Assembly: GCA_963576475.1 (NCBI GenBank)
Contig: OY754981.1
Coordinates: forward strand, 32,712,132-32,776,131
DNA length: 64,000 nucleotides
Direction: 5' to 3'
Origin: Molanna angustata
Taxonomy: Eukaryota; Arthropoda; Insecta; Trichoptera; Molannidae
Positions 10,085 to 21,304 of this stretch are shown piece after piece. A program made the translations under genes and the position numbers. Below the pieces are notes generated by a model that was not told the origin of the DNA, did not search any database, and saw only the letters and a program-made list of their open reading frames with translations. Each line of letters opens with the position of its first letter. Positions within the stretch are counted from its first letter, which is position 1.

Positions 10085-11791
10085 TTATATTTACGGCTTG
10101 AAAGCCTATTTACAGTACATAACACCATATTATTAACAGTACATAACACCAGTTATAAATACAACAATAACATAAGTACCTACAACACATTTAGTTCAGC
10201 AATACATTATATCAGTTAAGAAACATCAATAAAGATAACAATAACATATTGTAAATCAGAAAGAAATCAAATTTAAAATTCGGCGATACATAATATCTGT
10301 TATGAAATATAATGTTAAAAATTGAACAGTACACAACACAGTTATAAATATAATAATAACATTAGTATAACACATTAAGTTCAGCAATACATTATATCAG
10401 TTAAGAAACATCAATAAAGATAACAATAACATATTGTAAATCAGAAAGAAATCAAATTTAAAATTCGGCGATACATAATATCTGTTATGAAATATAATGT
10501 TAAATATTGAACAGTACACAACACCAGTTATAAATACAATAATAACATAAGTACCTACAACACATTTAGTTCAGCAATACATTATATCAGTTAAGAAACA
10601 TCAATAAAGATAACAATAACATATTGTAAATCAGAAAGAAATCAAATTTAAAATTCGGCGATACATAATATCTGTTATGAAATATAATGTTAAATATTGA
10701 ACAGTACACAACACCAGTTATAAATACAATAATAACATAAGTACCTACAACACATTTAGTTCAGCAATACATTATATCAGTTAAGAAACATCAATAAAGA
10801 TAACAATAACATATTGTAAATCAGAAAGAAATCAAATTTAAAATTCGGCGATACATAATATCTGTTATGAAATATAATGTTAAAAATTGAACAGTACACA
10901 ACACAGTTATAAATATAATAATAACATAAGTATAACACATTTAGTTCAGCAATACATTATATCAGTTAAGAAACATCAATAAAGATAACAATAACATATT
11001 GTAAATCAGAAAGAAATCAAATTTAAAATTCGGCGATACATAATATCTGTTATGAAATATAATGTTAAAAATTGAACAGTACACAACACAGTTATAAATA
11101 TAATAATAACATAAGTATAACACATTTAGTTCAGCAATACATTATATCAGTTAAGAAACATCAATAAAGATAACAATAACATATTGTAAATCAGAAAGAA
11201 ATCAAATTTAAAATTCGGCGATACATAATATCTGTTATGAAATATAATGTTAAAAATTGAACAGTACACAACACAGTTATAAATATAATAATAACATAAG
11301 TATAACACATTTAGTTCAGCAATACATTATATCAGTTAAGAAACATCAATAAAGATAACAATAACATATTGTAAATCAGAAAGAAATCAAATTTAAAATT
11401 CGGCGATACATAATATCTGTTATGAAATATAATGTTAAAAATTGAACAGTACACAACACAGTTATAAATATAATAATAACATAAGTATAACACATTAAGT
11501 TCAGCAATACATTATATCAGTTAAGAAACATCAATAAAGATAACAATAACATATTGTAAATCAGAAAGAAATCAAATTTAAAATTCGGCGATACATAATA
11601 TCTGTTATGAAATATAATGTTAAATATTGAACAGTACACAACACCAGTTATAAATACAATAATAACATAAGTATAACACATTAAGTTCAGCAATACATTA
11701 TATCAGTTAAGAAACATCAATAAAGATAACAATAACATATTGTAAATCAGAAAGAAATCAAATTTAAAATTCGGCGATACATAATATCTGT
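10085..11791. repeat. Satellite array, left block (~9 monomers of 185-190 bp)
   Basis: Tandem monomers, each with tgaacagtacacaacac, agttcagcaatacattatat, taagaaacatcaataaagat and attcggcgatacataatatc. Two monomer classes alternate irregularly: one of about 185 bp (acacagttataaatataata, gtataacac) and one of about 190 bp (acaccagttataaatacaat, gtacctacaacac). Divergence between monomers is very low, which points to recent expansion or homogenisation. No frame is open. Confidence 0.95.
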
Positions 11792-12155
11792 TGTTCGGTA
11801 AATGTGGCAACACTTCCAACCTTTTCCGATCCCTGAAATATTGTTACCTACATAGGAACAAAAACAATCGTCAATACACTCTCGTCGTGTGTGAACGCAT
11901 TGCACTGTGACAGAAAGTTATATAGTCGACTCAAGAGAAAATATACATATTTTCTACCTTTTCGCATCAATCATCGAAACCACGCGCCGTGCGCTATTTT
12001 GAATTCCTGAACCGTGTTCAGAGGAAGTTTTAAAGTGTAAATCAGTGTTGTGTCATAGAGGTTGGTGTAGTGCCCTCCGTGAAGACACTACACAAGACGA
12101 AGGAAGAAGGCTGCCAAGGTAGGTGCAATATTTTCCCTTCTCTCTATACGCAACA
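11792..12155 (+). repeat. BEL/Pao 5' LTR
   Basis: Starts tgttcggtaaatg and ends ctctatacgcaaca. It should hold the Pol II promoter; no clean TATA box stands out apart from the AT-rich aaaatatacatattttc near 11938-11955. Same length and, by eye, same sequence as the 3' LTR. Confidence 0.96.
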
Positions 12156-12160
12156 TCTTT

Positions 12161-12178
12161 TGGTCCTTTCGATCCGAA
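12161..12178 (+). promoter_or_regulatory. Probable primer-binding site of the BEL/Pao element
   Basis: Five bases after the 5' LTR comes tggtcctttcgatccgaa. It opens with the TGG expected to pair with a tRNA CCA end, and its complement contains a T-loop-like ttcggatc. I cannot name the tRNA. Confidence 0.5.
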
Positions 12179-12706
12179 TTGTCCATCCTATGGTCCATTC
12201 CGAGCCTATTATCCTAAATTCCAGCCACATCGGACGTCATCAAATCGTATTTGTATGACAAAACACACGTAAATTGTGTTATTTCGTTATATTTGTAATA
12301 TTTCAACATAGTATTATACATAATATTATTCTGAAATATCAATTTATTATTTGAAGACAATAGCAAACAATAACCTCGTTCTGGTCGGTGTACTACATAA
12401 TTATGTAGGTAAAATTATATTTATTATTATTTTGTGGCTATTCTTATAATTATTTTATTTGTGAAACGGCAATAGTTGCTTAGTTCAGAGCAGTGTGAAT
12501 TATTTTCTATGGTCAAATATCTGTAACTAACTTCACGTTGTTTACTACTGAACTGACAGCCGTACAGTATAATATTATCTAGGTACCTATATCTCGATCT
12601 TATGTTGACAAATAACAATAATAAGTGTATATTATATTATTATATTGTATGTATAGTGTAAAGTATTATATACTCCTTGTGTAGAGTTATATTGTCTGTG
12701 TTTAAA

Positions 12707-15700
12707 ATGACGAACAAAACAGTTAAGTGTTCACTTGCAGTTTTAAATTTAAAGTGTTTATTCGATTTCGCTATACAGGCGAAATTAAACCCCTCGGAAT
12801 CGAACATAATAAAATTTAAAGTGCGTTATTCTGACTTAGAGAATATCAAATCCGAATTTTATGAGAATCATATTCTCATAGAAGCCGCGGCAAAGTCTGA
12901 TTTCGATTCTGAGACACATAGTGATAGGTATAATCAGTTTATCGAAAACTATTATGAAATCAAACAAATATATTTTGAATTATGTAGTGATAAGCAAGTA
13001 TCAAAAAATAATGAAAGCAGTAGAATTCAAAATATCAGTCTGCCACATATACCGTTGCCCACCTATAATGGTTCATATGTAGATTTCAACAATTTTATCT
13101 CGATATTCAATACATTGATTCACTCGAATAATCAGTTAAATGGCATTCAAAAAATGCATTATCTGTCCTCTTGCTTGAAGGATGATGCCTCACGTGTGAT
13201 AAAACACTTATCCTTAAGCGAAGAAAACTATGATCTGGCATATAAACTTATTAATGAACGTTTTAATAATGTGAGGTTAATTGCAGATAATCATTTATCG
13301 AATTTGCTCGCCGTTAAGCCTGTGGAAAATGTATCACAGTTGCGTAATTTTCTAAATATTGTCAAGGAAAATTCGCAGGCGTTAATTTCTTTGAATATCA
13401 ATGTTAATGAGTGGGACTTTATTTTGGTTCATATATTAATAAGAAAATTGTATTCTGATTTACGCTGCCGATTTGAAATAACATTGCCCAAAAATGAGAT
13501 GCCTAAATTTCCCAAACTGTTGCAATTTTTGGAAGATCAATGTCATGTCTTAGATGTTACTTCTGTGCAATTTTCAAAGGGAAAAACACTTAAGAGTACA
13601 TTCCATTCTGTGCTACCTTCTAATAACATTAAATGTCATTTCTGCAAGAGTCAAGCGCATGCAATTTTCGCATGCGAACAATTTAAAAGGCAGGACGTTA
13701 AAACACGTCGTGATTTTGTAAAGGAAAATCGACTGTGTTTCTCTTGTATGAAAAATCACGATATTAAAAATTGCAAGAGTTCCGGAAAATGTAAATTGTG
13801 TCAGTCACATAAACATAATACTTTGCTACATTTCGATAACAAACAAATTGTTCAAACAGTTTCAGATCAAAACAAGTTAATTACATCTGCCGAAATTCAT
13901 TCAGGCACAATTTCTCAAACGAAGCAAGTCATACTTGCTACAGCTCGCATACCTATTAAAGATTCATTTGGGAACTTTCATCTTGTACGGTGTCTGCTAG
14001 ATAGTGGGTCAATGTCCTCCTTCATAACGGAGAGTTGCATTCAGCGTCTATCATTAAAGCGCAATAAAATTCAGGTTCCAGTGACGTCACTGGGAGGAAA
14101 TATTACTCAGGTTCGCGGTTCAGTTTTTCTTACTATGAAACAACGCAGTGGTGAATTAATTTCTACTACGGCCCTAGTACTAAATCGCCTAACCAATAAT
14201 ATACCATCAGCCCGTGTCCCTCAAAGGGTTTTTAATGCATATAAAAATTTATCCCTTGCTGATGAATATTTTTATGAACCTGCTCAAATAGACGTTCTAT
14301 TGGGAGCAGATTTGTATGCAAGTCTTTTGGATGGCTCGTCAGTTCATTTCTCAGAAGGCATACCCACGGCATTAGGAACCATCTTTGGCTATGTTATTAG
14401 TGGTCCATATGATGATTCATCTCATCGCACGTTGAGCAATAATCTTGCGATACATTCCTTCCACTCAGAAACTTCGTTAGATAAATTAATTGAAAATTTT
14501 TGGCACTCAGAAAATCTTCCTGAGGTAATGCCTTGCAACCCAGAAGATGATCAATGTGAGGAGTTTTTCATGAAAACTCTTCAAAGAATACCTAACGGTA
14601 GGTTCATGGCTAGACTGCCATTTAAGAAAATTCACCCTCAACTGGGAAATTCTTACAACGCCGCGCTGCGTAGGTTTTTAAATTTGGAAAAACGATTTTC
14701 TCAAAATGAAAACCTAAAATTCGAATATACAAATTTTATGAATGAGTATTTATCATTGGGTCATATGACTCTTTATAAGGGTGTGACTCAACCTGGTAAG
14801 CATTATTATATACCTCATCATGCCGTTTTTAAAACAACAAATCAGTCAAAAAAAATTAGGGTAGTATTTGATGCGAGTGCACAGACATCTACTTCAGTTT
14901 CTCTCAACGACTGTCTGTATGCTGGCCCCAAATTACACCGCGATATTGCAGACATCATACTTAACTTTCGTATTCATCCAATAGCTTTAATTTGCGATAT
15001 TAAAATGATGTTCCGTCAGATTCTGATTGATCCCAAGGATCAGCCATATCAGTTGATTCTTTGGAGAGACTCTCCTTCAGATCCTATTAGACATTACGCC
15101 TTGTGCACAGTCACATATGGCGTGACGTCATCGCCTTATGCCTCCATGAGGGTGCTCCGTGAGCTCGCAAGGATTGGGGAGTCTCAGTTTCCTATGGCTT
15201 CGAAGGTCTTACAGTCTCAAATATTTGTTGATGACATCATCACCACTGCTGCAACACTTCAGGATGCAGTACTACTTAAGCAGGAACTTATTTCACTGCT
15301 AAAAATGGGAGGTTTCGAGCTACGTAAATGGTCATCGAATTGCAACCAGTTGCTTGAGGATGTACCAGCTGATCATTGTGAAGTGCCAAGATCTTTCGAC
15401 GTTGCAGACTCGTCTCCTTGCATTAAGGTCTTAGGGATCCAGTGGGATCCATTAGCTGATGTGTTTAGGTATCGAGTGAATGTGCCCGGAGATGAATGCA
15501 CCAAGAGAGCGATTTTATCTACTATTGCAAGAATATTCGATCCATTGGGTTGGATCTCTCCTATAACGTTCAAGGCAAAATTAATCATTCAGAAATTATG
15601 GTTGTTGCACACTTCTTGGGATGACATTCCGCCTCAAGAAATTGTCAAAGAATGGAAGAATTTTGTAGCTGATTTAAGTGTTATTGAGAGATTTAATATT

Positions 15701-17803
15701 CCAAGACAAGCATTTCACGAGGGTTTAACTGAAGTATCCATACATGGATTTTGCGATGGTTCACTCTGTGGATATGCTGCAGTCGTGTATCTTAGAACCG
15801 TGAACAATGAGGGTCAGGTGAATGTCAGCCTCTTGGCGGCTAAGTCAAAGGTAGCCCCTGTGCGCACGAAGATGACTATCCCTAGACTAGAATTAAATGC
15901 TGCATTGTTGTTAACACGTTTAATAAATTTTTGCGTTTCGTCATTCCTTGGTAGAATCAAAATTGAAAATGTAATTTGTTGGTCAGACTCCACTATTTGC
16001 CTGTCGTGGCTCCAAACCCCGCCTCACTTACTACAAATCTACGAAGGAAACCGTGTTTCCCAGATTTTAAGTTCTACGGCCCATATCACATGGAGATATG
16101 TACCATCAAAATTAAACTGCGCTGACATTTCATCTAGGGGTGCACATCCCTCTGTATTATTGGATCATGAATTGTGGTGGCATCCACCATGGCTAAAGGA
16201 CTCTTTCGAAACTTGGCCGTGCCAAAAGAGAGAGTCTTTAGACTCACACAAACTCCCTGGTCTCCGTGAGACCAAGGTGATTGCTCTATGTGCAGACATG
16301 GAGGAGTCTTTTGTTATTAAATTTAGTTCCTTGCAACGACTGCAACGAACTACAGCTTACTGCATAAGATTTATCAATAATTGTCGACACAAATTTAAAA
16401 AATGTACCGGTCCTCTTTCTGTAGAGGAGTTAAAATTATCACTCTTCAAACTTATTAAATGGGAACAATTAATTGCGTTTTCTGAACAGATAGACAAGTT
16501 GAGGAATGGCCGTCCCTGCTCCGTGAAACACTTGCAAAAATTATTTCCCTTCCTGGATAGCGAAGGTATGATACGAGTTGGAGGGAGACTGAGACATTCT
16601 ACTCTTCCATATAATTCTAAATTTCCCATTCTTCTCCCTAAATCTTCTCACTTAACTAATCTGATTGTAGACAACTATCATAAGGTACATTGCCATATCG
16701 GTCCCAATGCGCTGAATGCTATTTTACAACAGCAGTTTTGGATTGTTTCTGCTCGACGTGTAATACGTAGTCGTATTCATAAGTGCGTCACGTGTTTTAA
16801 GGTAAACCCCAAGTCGGTGTGCCCTCAGATGGCAGACCTCCCATCGGACCGTGTTCGAGTCGGTCGGGTCTTCGAACGAGTCGCCACAGATTATGGTGGT
16901 CCCTTTACTATGCGAGCAAATAAAATAAGAAACTCTAAAACCTTTAAGGCCTACTTATGCATATTTGTCTGTCTGGCCACGAAGGCAGTCCATCTAGAAG
17001 TTGTGTCGGACCTCTCAACTGAGGGATTTCTTGCAGCCTTCTCGAGGTTCTCATCCCGTAGAGGACTTCCGACGTTTATTCGATCAGATTGCGGCACAAA
17101 TTATGTAGGGAGTAGCAGACATCTCAATGAAGTTGATAAGTACCTCTCAAGTTCAGCAGTGCAGGAGGTATTGTCAAACAAAGCCAGCCAGCGTGGTATC
17201 ACTTGGCATTTTAATGCTCCAAGTTACCCAAACAGCGGAGGATTGTTTGAAGCCGGAATCAAGGTGGCTAAAACCTTACTGAAGAGAGTAATTGGAGAGC
17301 AGATATTAACTTTAGAAGAGTTCATGACGGTTTGTGCGGAAGTAGAGGCAGTCATGAATTCAAAAAGACCTTTAACGTCTCTGTCGGAGGACGCCTCAGA
17401 GTGGAATGTACTAACTCCAGGCCATTTTTTAATAGGTCAACCTCTTGTAGCCGTTCCTGAAAAACGTATGGATGACGTGCACGTTTCTAGACTTACACGT
17501 TACCAATTAATTAAGTCGATTTCCCAATCATTCTGGAACAGGTGGCAGCGAGAGTACCTGCATACTCTCCAGCAGAGATCTAAATGGCTTAAGGCCACGA
17601 TTCCTCCAAATGTCGGAGATCTTGTTGTCATACGAGAGGACAACATGCCACCCTTGCAGTGGCGATTGGGTAGAATATCGAAGCTTGTCTCCTCTCAGGA
17701 CGGAGTCACTCGTGTGGTTGAATTAAAGACACCTAGTGGTATCTTGATGAGACCAGTTTCGAAGCTATGCCCACTTCCTTGTCAAAATGACAATGATTTG
17801 TAA
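12707..17803 (+). CDS. BEL/Pao gag-pol polyprotein
   Basis: 1698 aa from the ATG at 12707; a TTG ten codons upstream is open but less likely in a eukaryote. Domains in order: Gag-like region resembling DUF1759 (~60-300), CxxC-rich knuckles (CHFCKSQAHAIFACEQF, CFSCMKNHDIKNC, CKLC; ~305-375), aspartic protease with DSG at 432-434, reverse transcriptase with FVDD at 840-843, RNase H (~1000-1120), integrase HHCC zinc domain (HCHIGPNA ... CVTC), integrase core with D1395, D1461 and E1515, then a C-terminal chromatin/DNA-binding-like tail (DUF5641 type). Gag and pol are fused in one frame, as usual for BEL/Pao; no env-like ORF follows. All key residues are present, so it looks functional. It would act in cytoplasmic particles (reverse transcription) and the nucleus (integration). 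Confidence 0.96.
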   Translation: MTNKTVKCSLAVLNLKCLFDFAIQAKLNPSESNIIKFKVRYSDLENIKSEFYENHILIEAAAKSDFDSETHSDRYNQFIENYYEIKQIYFELCSDKQVSKNNESSRIQNISLPHIPLPTYNGSYVDFNNFISIFNTLIHSNNQLNGIQKMHYLSSCLKDDASRVIKHLSLSEENYDLAYKLINERFNNVRLIADNHLSNLLAVKPVENVSQLRNFLNIVKENSQALISLNINVNEWDFILVHILIRKLYSDLRCRFEITLPKNEMPKFPKLLQFLEDQCHVLDVTSVQFSKGKTLKSTFHSVLPSNNIKCHFCKSQAHAIFACEQFKRQDVKTRRDFVKENRLCFSCMKNHDIKNCKSSGKCKLCQSHKHNTLLHFDNKQIVQTVSDQNKLITSAEIHSGTISQTKQVILATARIPIKDSFGNFHLVRCLLDSGSMSSFITESCIQRLSLKRNKIQVPVTSLGGNITQVRGSVFLTMKQRSGELISTTALVLNRLTNNIPSARVPQRVFNAYKNLSLADEYFYEPAQIDVLLGADLYASLLDGSSVHFSEGIPTALGTIFGYVISGPYDDSSHRTLSNNLAIHSFHSETSLDKLIENFWHSENLPEVMPCNPEDDQCEEFFMKTLQRIPNGRFMARLPFKKIHPQLGNSYNAALRRFLNLEKRFSQNENLKFEYTNFMNEYLSLGHMTLYKGVTQPGKHYYIPHHAVFKTTNQSKKIRVVFDASAQTSTSVSLNDCLYAGPKLHRDIADIILNFRIHPIALICDIKMMFRQILIDPKDQPYQLILWRDSPSDPIRHYALCTVTYGVTSSPYASMRVLRELARIGESQFPMASKVLQSQIFVDDIITTAATLQDAVLLKQELISLLKMGGFELRKWSSNCNQLLEDVPADHCEVPRSFDVADSSPCIKVLGIQWDPLADVFRYRVNVPGDECTKRAILSTIARIFDPLGWISPITFKAKLIIQKLWLLHTSWDDIPPQEIVKEWKNFVADLSVIERFNIPRQAFHEGLTEVSIHGFCDGSLCGYAAVVYLRTVNNEGQVNVSLLAAKSKVAPVRTKMTIPRLELNAALLLTRLINFCVSSFLGRIKIENVICWSDSTICLSWLQTPPHLLQIYEGNRVSQILSSTAHITWRYVPSKLNCADISSRGAHPSVLLDHELWWHPPWLKDSFETWPCQKRESLDSHKLPGLRETKVIALCADMEESFVIKFSSLQRLQRTTAYCIRFINNCRHKFKKCTGPLSVEELKLSLFKLIKWEQLIAFSEQIDKLRNGRPCSVKHLQKLFPFLDSEGMIRVGGRLRHSTLPYNSKFPILLPKSSHLTNLIVDNYHKVHCHIGPNALNAILQQQFWIVSARRVIRSRIHKCVTCFKVNPKSVCPQMADLPSDRVRVGRVFERVATDYGGPFTMRANKIRNSKTFKAYLCIFVCLATKAVHLEVVSDLSTEGFLAAFSRFSSRRGLPTFIRSDCGTNYVGSSRHLNEVDKYLSSSAVQEVLSNKASQRGITWHFNAPSYPNSGGLFEAGIKVAKTLLKRVIGEQILTLEEFMTVCAEVEAVMNSKRPLTSLSEDASEWNVLTPGHFLIGQPLVAVPEKRMDDVHVSRLTRYQLIKSISQSFWNRWQREYLHTLQQRSKWLKATIPPNVGDLVVIREDNMPPLQWRLGRISKLVSSQDGVTRVVELKTPSGILMRPVSKLCPLPCQNDNDL

Positions 17804-18043
17804 AGTTTAAGTTTTCCTTTATTTTGTATTAGTTAGGTATACTTTTTTTTACCTTTTTTGTTTATCTTATTTTTTTTGCTTATCTTATTTTTTTTGCTTG
17901 TATGAAGGTCGTACCTTCACATGACCATTAAGTTTGGGGATTTGTTTGCTATATGTCTCCAAATTTATGTATTTTTTTTATATTTCGTTATGTGTTTGTC
18001 ATATAGTTTTAGAAGAGCCGTGGTATACATACCAGGCCTCTTC

Positions 18044-18054
18044 GGAGGGGAGGA
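18044..18054 (+). promoter_or_regulatory. Polypurine tract of the BEL/Pao element
   Basis: ggaggggagga lies directly against the 3' LTR start at 18055. This is the expected position and composition of the plus-strand primer for reverse transcription. Confidence 0.85.
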
Positions 18055-18418
18055 TGTTCGGTAAATGTGGCAACACTTCCAACCTTTTCCGATCCCTGAA
18101 ATATTGTTACCTACATAGGAACAAAAACAATCGTCAATACACTCTCGTCGTGTGTGAACGCATTGCACTGTGACAGAAAGTTATATAGTCGACTCAAGAG
18201 AAAATATACATATTTTCTACCTTTTCGCATCAATCATCGAAACCACGCGCCGTGCGCTATTTTGAATTCCTGAACCGTGTTCAGAGGAAGTTTTAAAGTG
18301 TAAATCAGTGTTGTGTCATAGAGGTTGGTGTAGTGCCCTCCGTGAAGACACTACACAAGACGAAGGAAGAAGGCTGCCAAGGTAGGTGCAATATTTTCCC
18401 TTCTCTCTATACGCAACA
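18055..18418 (+). repeat. BEL/Pao 3' LTR
   Basis: 364 bp, matching the 5' LTR by eye throughout, followed by the tctgt target duplicate and the resumed satellite monomer. About 250 bp of non-coding sequence separates it from the gag-pol stop. Confidence 0.96.
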
Positions 18419-21304
18419 TCTGTTATGAAATATAATGTTAAATATTGAACAGTACACAACACCAGTTATAAATACAATAATAACATAAGTACCTACAACA
18501 CATTTAGTTCAGCAATACATTATATCAGTTAAGAAACATCAATAAAGATAACAATAACATATTGTAAATCAGAAAGAAATCAAATTTAAAATTCGGCGAT
18601 ACATAATATCTGTTATGAAATATAATGTTAAATATTGAACAGTACACAACACCAGTTATAAATACAATAATAACATAAGTACCTACAACACATTTAGTTC
18701 AGCAATACATTATATCAGTTAAGAAACATCAATAAAGATAACAATAACATATTGTAAATCAGAAAGAAATCAAATTTAAAATTCGGCGATACATAATATC
18801 TGTTATGAAATATAATGTTAAAAATTGAACAGTACACAACACAGTTATAAATATAATAATAACATAAGTATAACACATTTAGTTCAGCAATACATTATAT
18901 CAGTTAAGAAACATCAATAAAGATAACAATAACATATTGTAAATCAGAAAGAAATCAAATTTAAAATTCGGCGATACATAATATCTGTTATGAAATATAA
19001 TGTTAAATATTGAACAGTACACAACACCAGTTATAAATACAATAATAACATAAGTACCTACAACACATTTAGTTCAGCAATACATTATATCAGTTAAGAA
19101 ACATCAATAAAGATAACAATAACATATTGTAAATCAGAAAGAAATCAAATTTAAAATTCGGCGATACATAATATCTGTTATGAAATATAATGTTAAATAT
19201 TGAACAGTACACAACACCAGTTATAAATACAATAATAACATAAGTACCTACAACACATTTAGTTCAGCAATACATTATATCAGTTAAGAAACATCAATAA
19301 AGATAACAATAACATATTGTAAATCAGAAAGAAATCAAATTTAAAATTCGGCGATACATAATATCTGTTATGAAATATAATGTTAAAAATTGAACAGTAC
19401 ACAACACAGTTATAAATATAATAATAACATAAGTATAACACATTTAGTTCAGCAATACATTATATCAGTTAAGAAACATCAATAAAGATAACAATAACAT
19501 ATTGTAAATCAGAAAGAAATCAAATTTAAAATTCGGCGATACATAATATCTGTTATGAAATATAATGTTAAAAATTGAACAGTACACAACACAGTTATAA
19601 ATATAATAATAACATAAGTATAACACATTAAGTTCAGCAATACATTATATCAGTTAAGAAACATCAATAAAGATAACAATAACATATTGTAAATCAGAAC
19701 AAATCAAATTTAAAATTCGGCGATACATAATATCTGTTATGAAATATAATGTTAAATATTGAACAGTACACAACACCAGTTATAAATACAATAATAACAT
19801 AAGTACCTACAACACATTTAGTTCAGCAATACATTATATCAGTTAAGAAACATCAATAAAGATAACAATAACATATTGTAAATCAGAAAGAAATCAAATT
19901 TAAAATTCGGCGATACATAATATCTGTTATGAAATATAATGTTAAATATTGAACAGTACACAACACCAGTTATAAATACAATAATAACATAAGTACCTAC
20001 AACACATTTAGTTCAGCAATACATTATATCAGTTAAGAAACATCAATAAAGATAACAATAACATATTGTAAATCAGAAAGAAATCAAATTTAAAATTCGG
20101 CAATACATAATATCTGTTATGAAATATAATGTTAAAAATTGAACAGTACACAACACAGTTATAAATACAATAATAACATAAGTACCTACAACACATTTAG
20201 TTCAGCAATACATTATATCAGTTAAGAAACATCAATAAAGATAACAATAACATATTGTAAATCAGAAAGAAATCAAATTTAAAATTCGGCAATACATAAT
20301 ATCTGTTATGAAATATAATGTTAAAAATTGAACAGTACACAACACCAGTTATAAATACAATAATAACATAAGTATAACACATTAAGTTCAGCAATACATT
20401 ATATCAGTTAAGAAACATCAATAAAGATAACAATAACATATTGTAAATCAGAAAGAAATCAAATTTAAAATTCGGCAATACATAATATCTGTTATGAAAT
20501 ATAATGTTAAAAATTGAACAGTACACAACACCAGTTATAAATACAATAATAACATAAGTATAACACATTAAGTTCAGCAATACATTATATCAGTTAAGAA
20601 ACATCAATAAAGATAACAATAACATATTGTAAATCAGAAAGAAATCAAATTTAAAATTCGGCAATACATAATATCTGTTATGAAATATAATGTTAAAAAT
20701 TGAACAGTACACAACACCAGTTATAAATACAATAATAACATAAGTATAACACATTAAGTTCAGCAATACATTATATCAGTTAAGAAACATCAATAAAGAT
20801 AACAATAACATATTGTAAATCAGAAAGAAATCAAATTTAAAATTCGGCAATACATAATATCTGTTATGAAATATAATGTTAAAAATTGAACAGTACACAA
20901 CACCAGTTATAAATACAATAATAACATAAGTATAACACATTAAGTTCAGCAATACATTATATCAGTTAAGAAACATCAATAAAGATAACAATAACATATT
21001 GTAAATCAGAAAGAAATCAAATTTAAAATTCGGCAATACATAATATCTGTTATGAAATATAATGTTAAAAATTGAACAGTACACAACACCAGTTATAAAT
21101 ACAATAATAACATAAGTATAACACATTAAGTTCAGCAATACATTATATCAGTTAAGAAACATCAATAAAGATAACAATAACATATTGTAAATCAGAAAGA
21201 AATCAAATTTAAAATTCGGCAATACATAATATCTGTTATGAAATATAATGTTAAAAATTGAACAGTACACAACACCAGTTATAAATACAATAATAACATA
21301 AGTA
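18419..21304. repeat. Satellite array, right block (~15 monomers)
   Basis: Continues the array in the same phase after the BEL/Pao insertion. The last seven or so monomers are nearly uniform and carry attcggcaatac instead of attcggcgatac, so a local variant has spread through this end. One monomer near 19690 lacks a few bases. The block is interrupted at 21305 by the LARD-like element, and a short remainder of a monomer follows that element at 26411-26467. Confidence 0.95.

Larger units (their letters stand above)
11792..18418 (+). mobile_element. Complete BEL/Pao LTR retrotransposon
   Basis: 6627 bp, TG...CA termini, inserted in the satellite. The target duplication is 5 bp, tctgt at 11787-11791 and 18419-18423; removing the element and one copy restores the uninterrupted monomer. 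LTRs (11792-12155 and 18055-18418) are both 364 bp and appear identical by eye. One uninterrupted gag-pol ORF occupies the interior. BEL/Pao elements make 4-6-bp duplications, in agreement. Intact coding capacity plus identical LTRs suggests a very recent, possibly still active, insertion. Confidence 0.97.

Noticed and set aside
12677..12706. N-terminal extension of the BEL/Pao polyprotein
   Set aside because: The frame opens with TTG. The first ATG, at 12707, is the more likely eukaryotic start and loses no domain.
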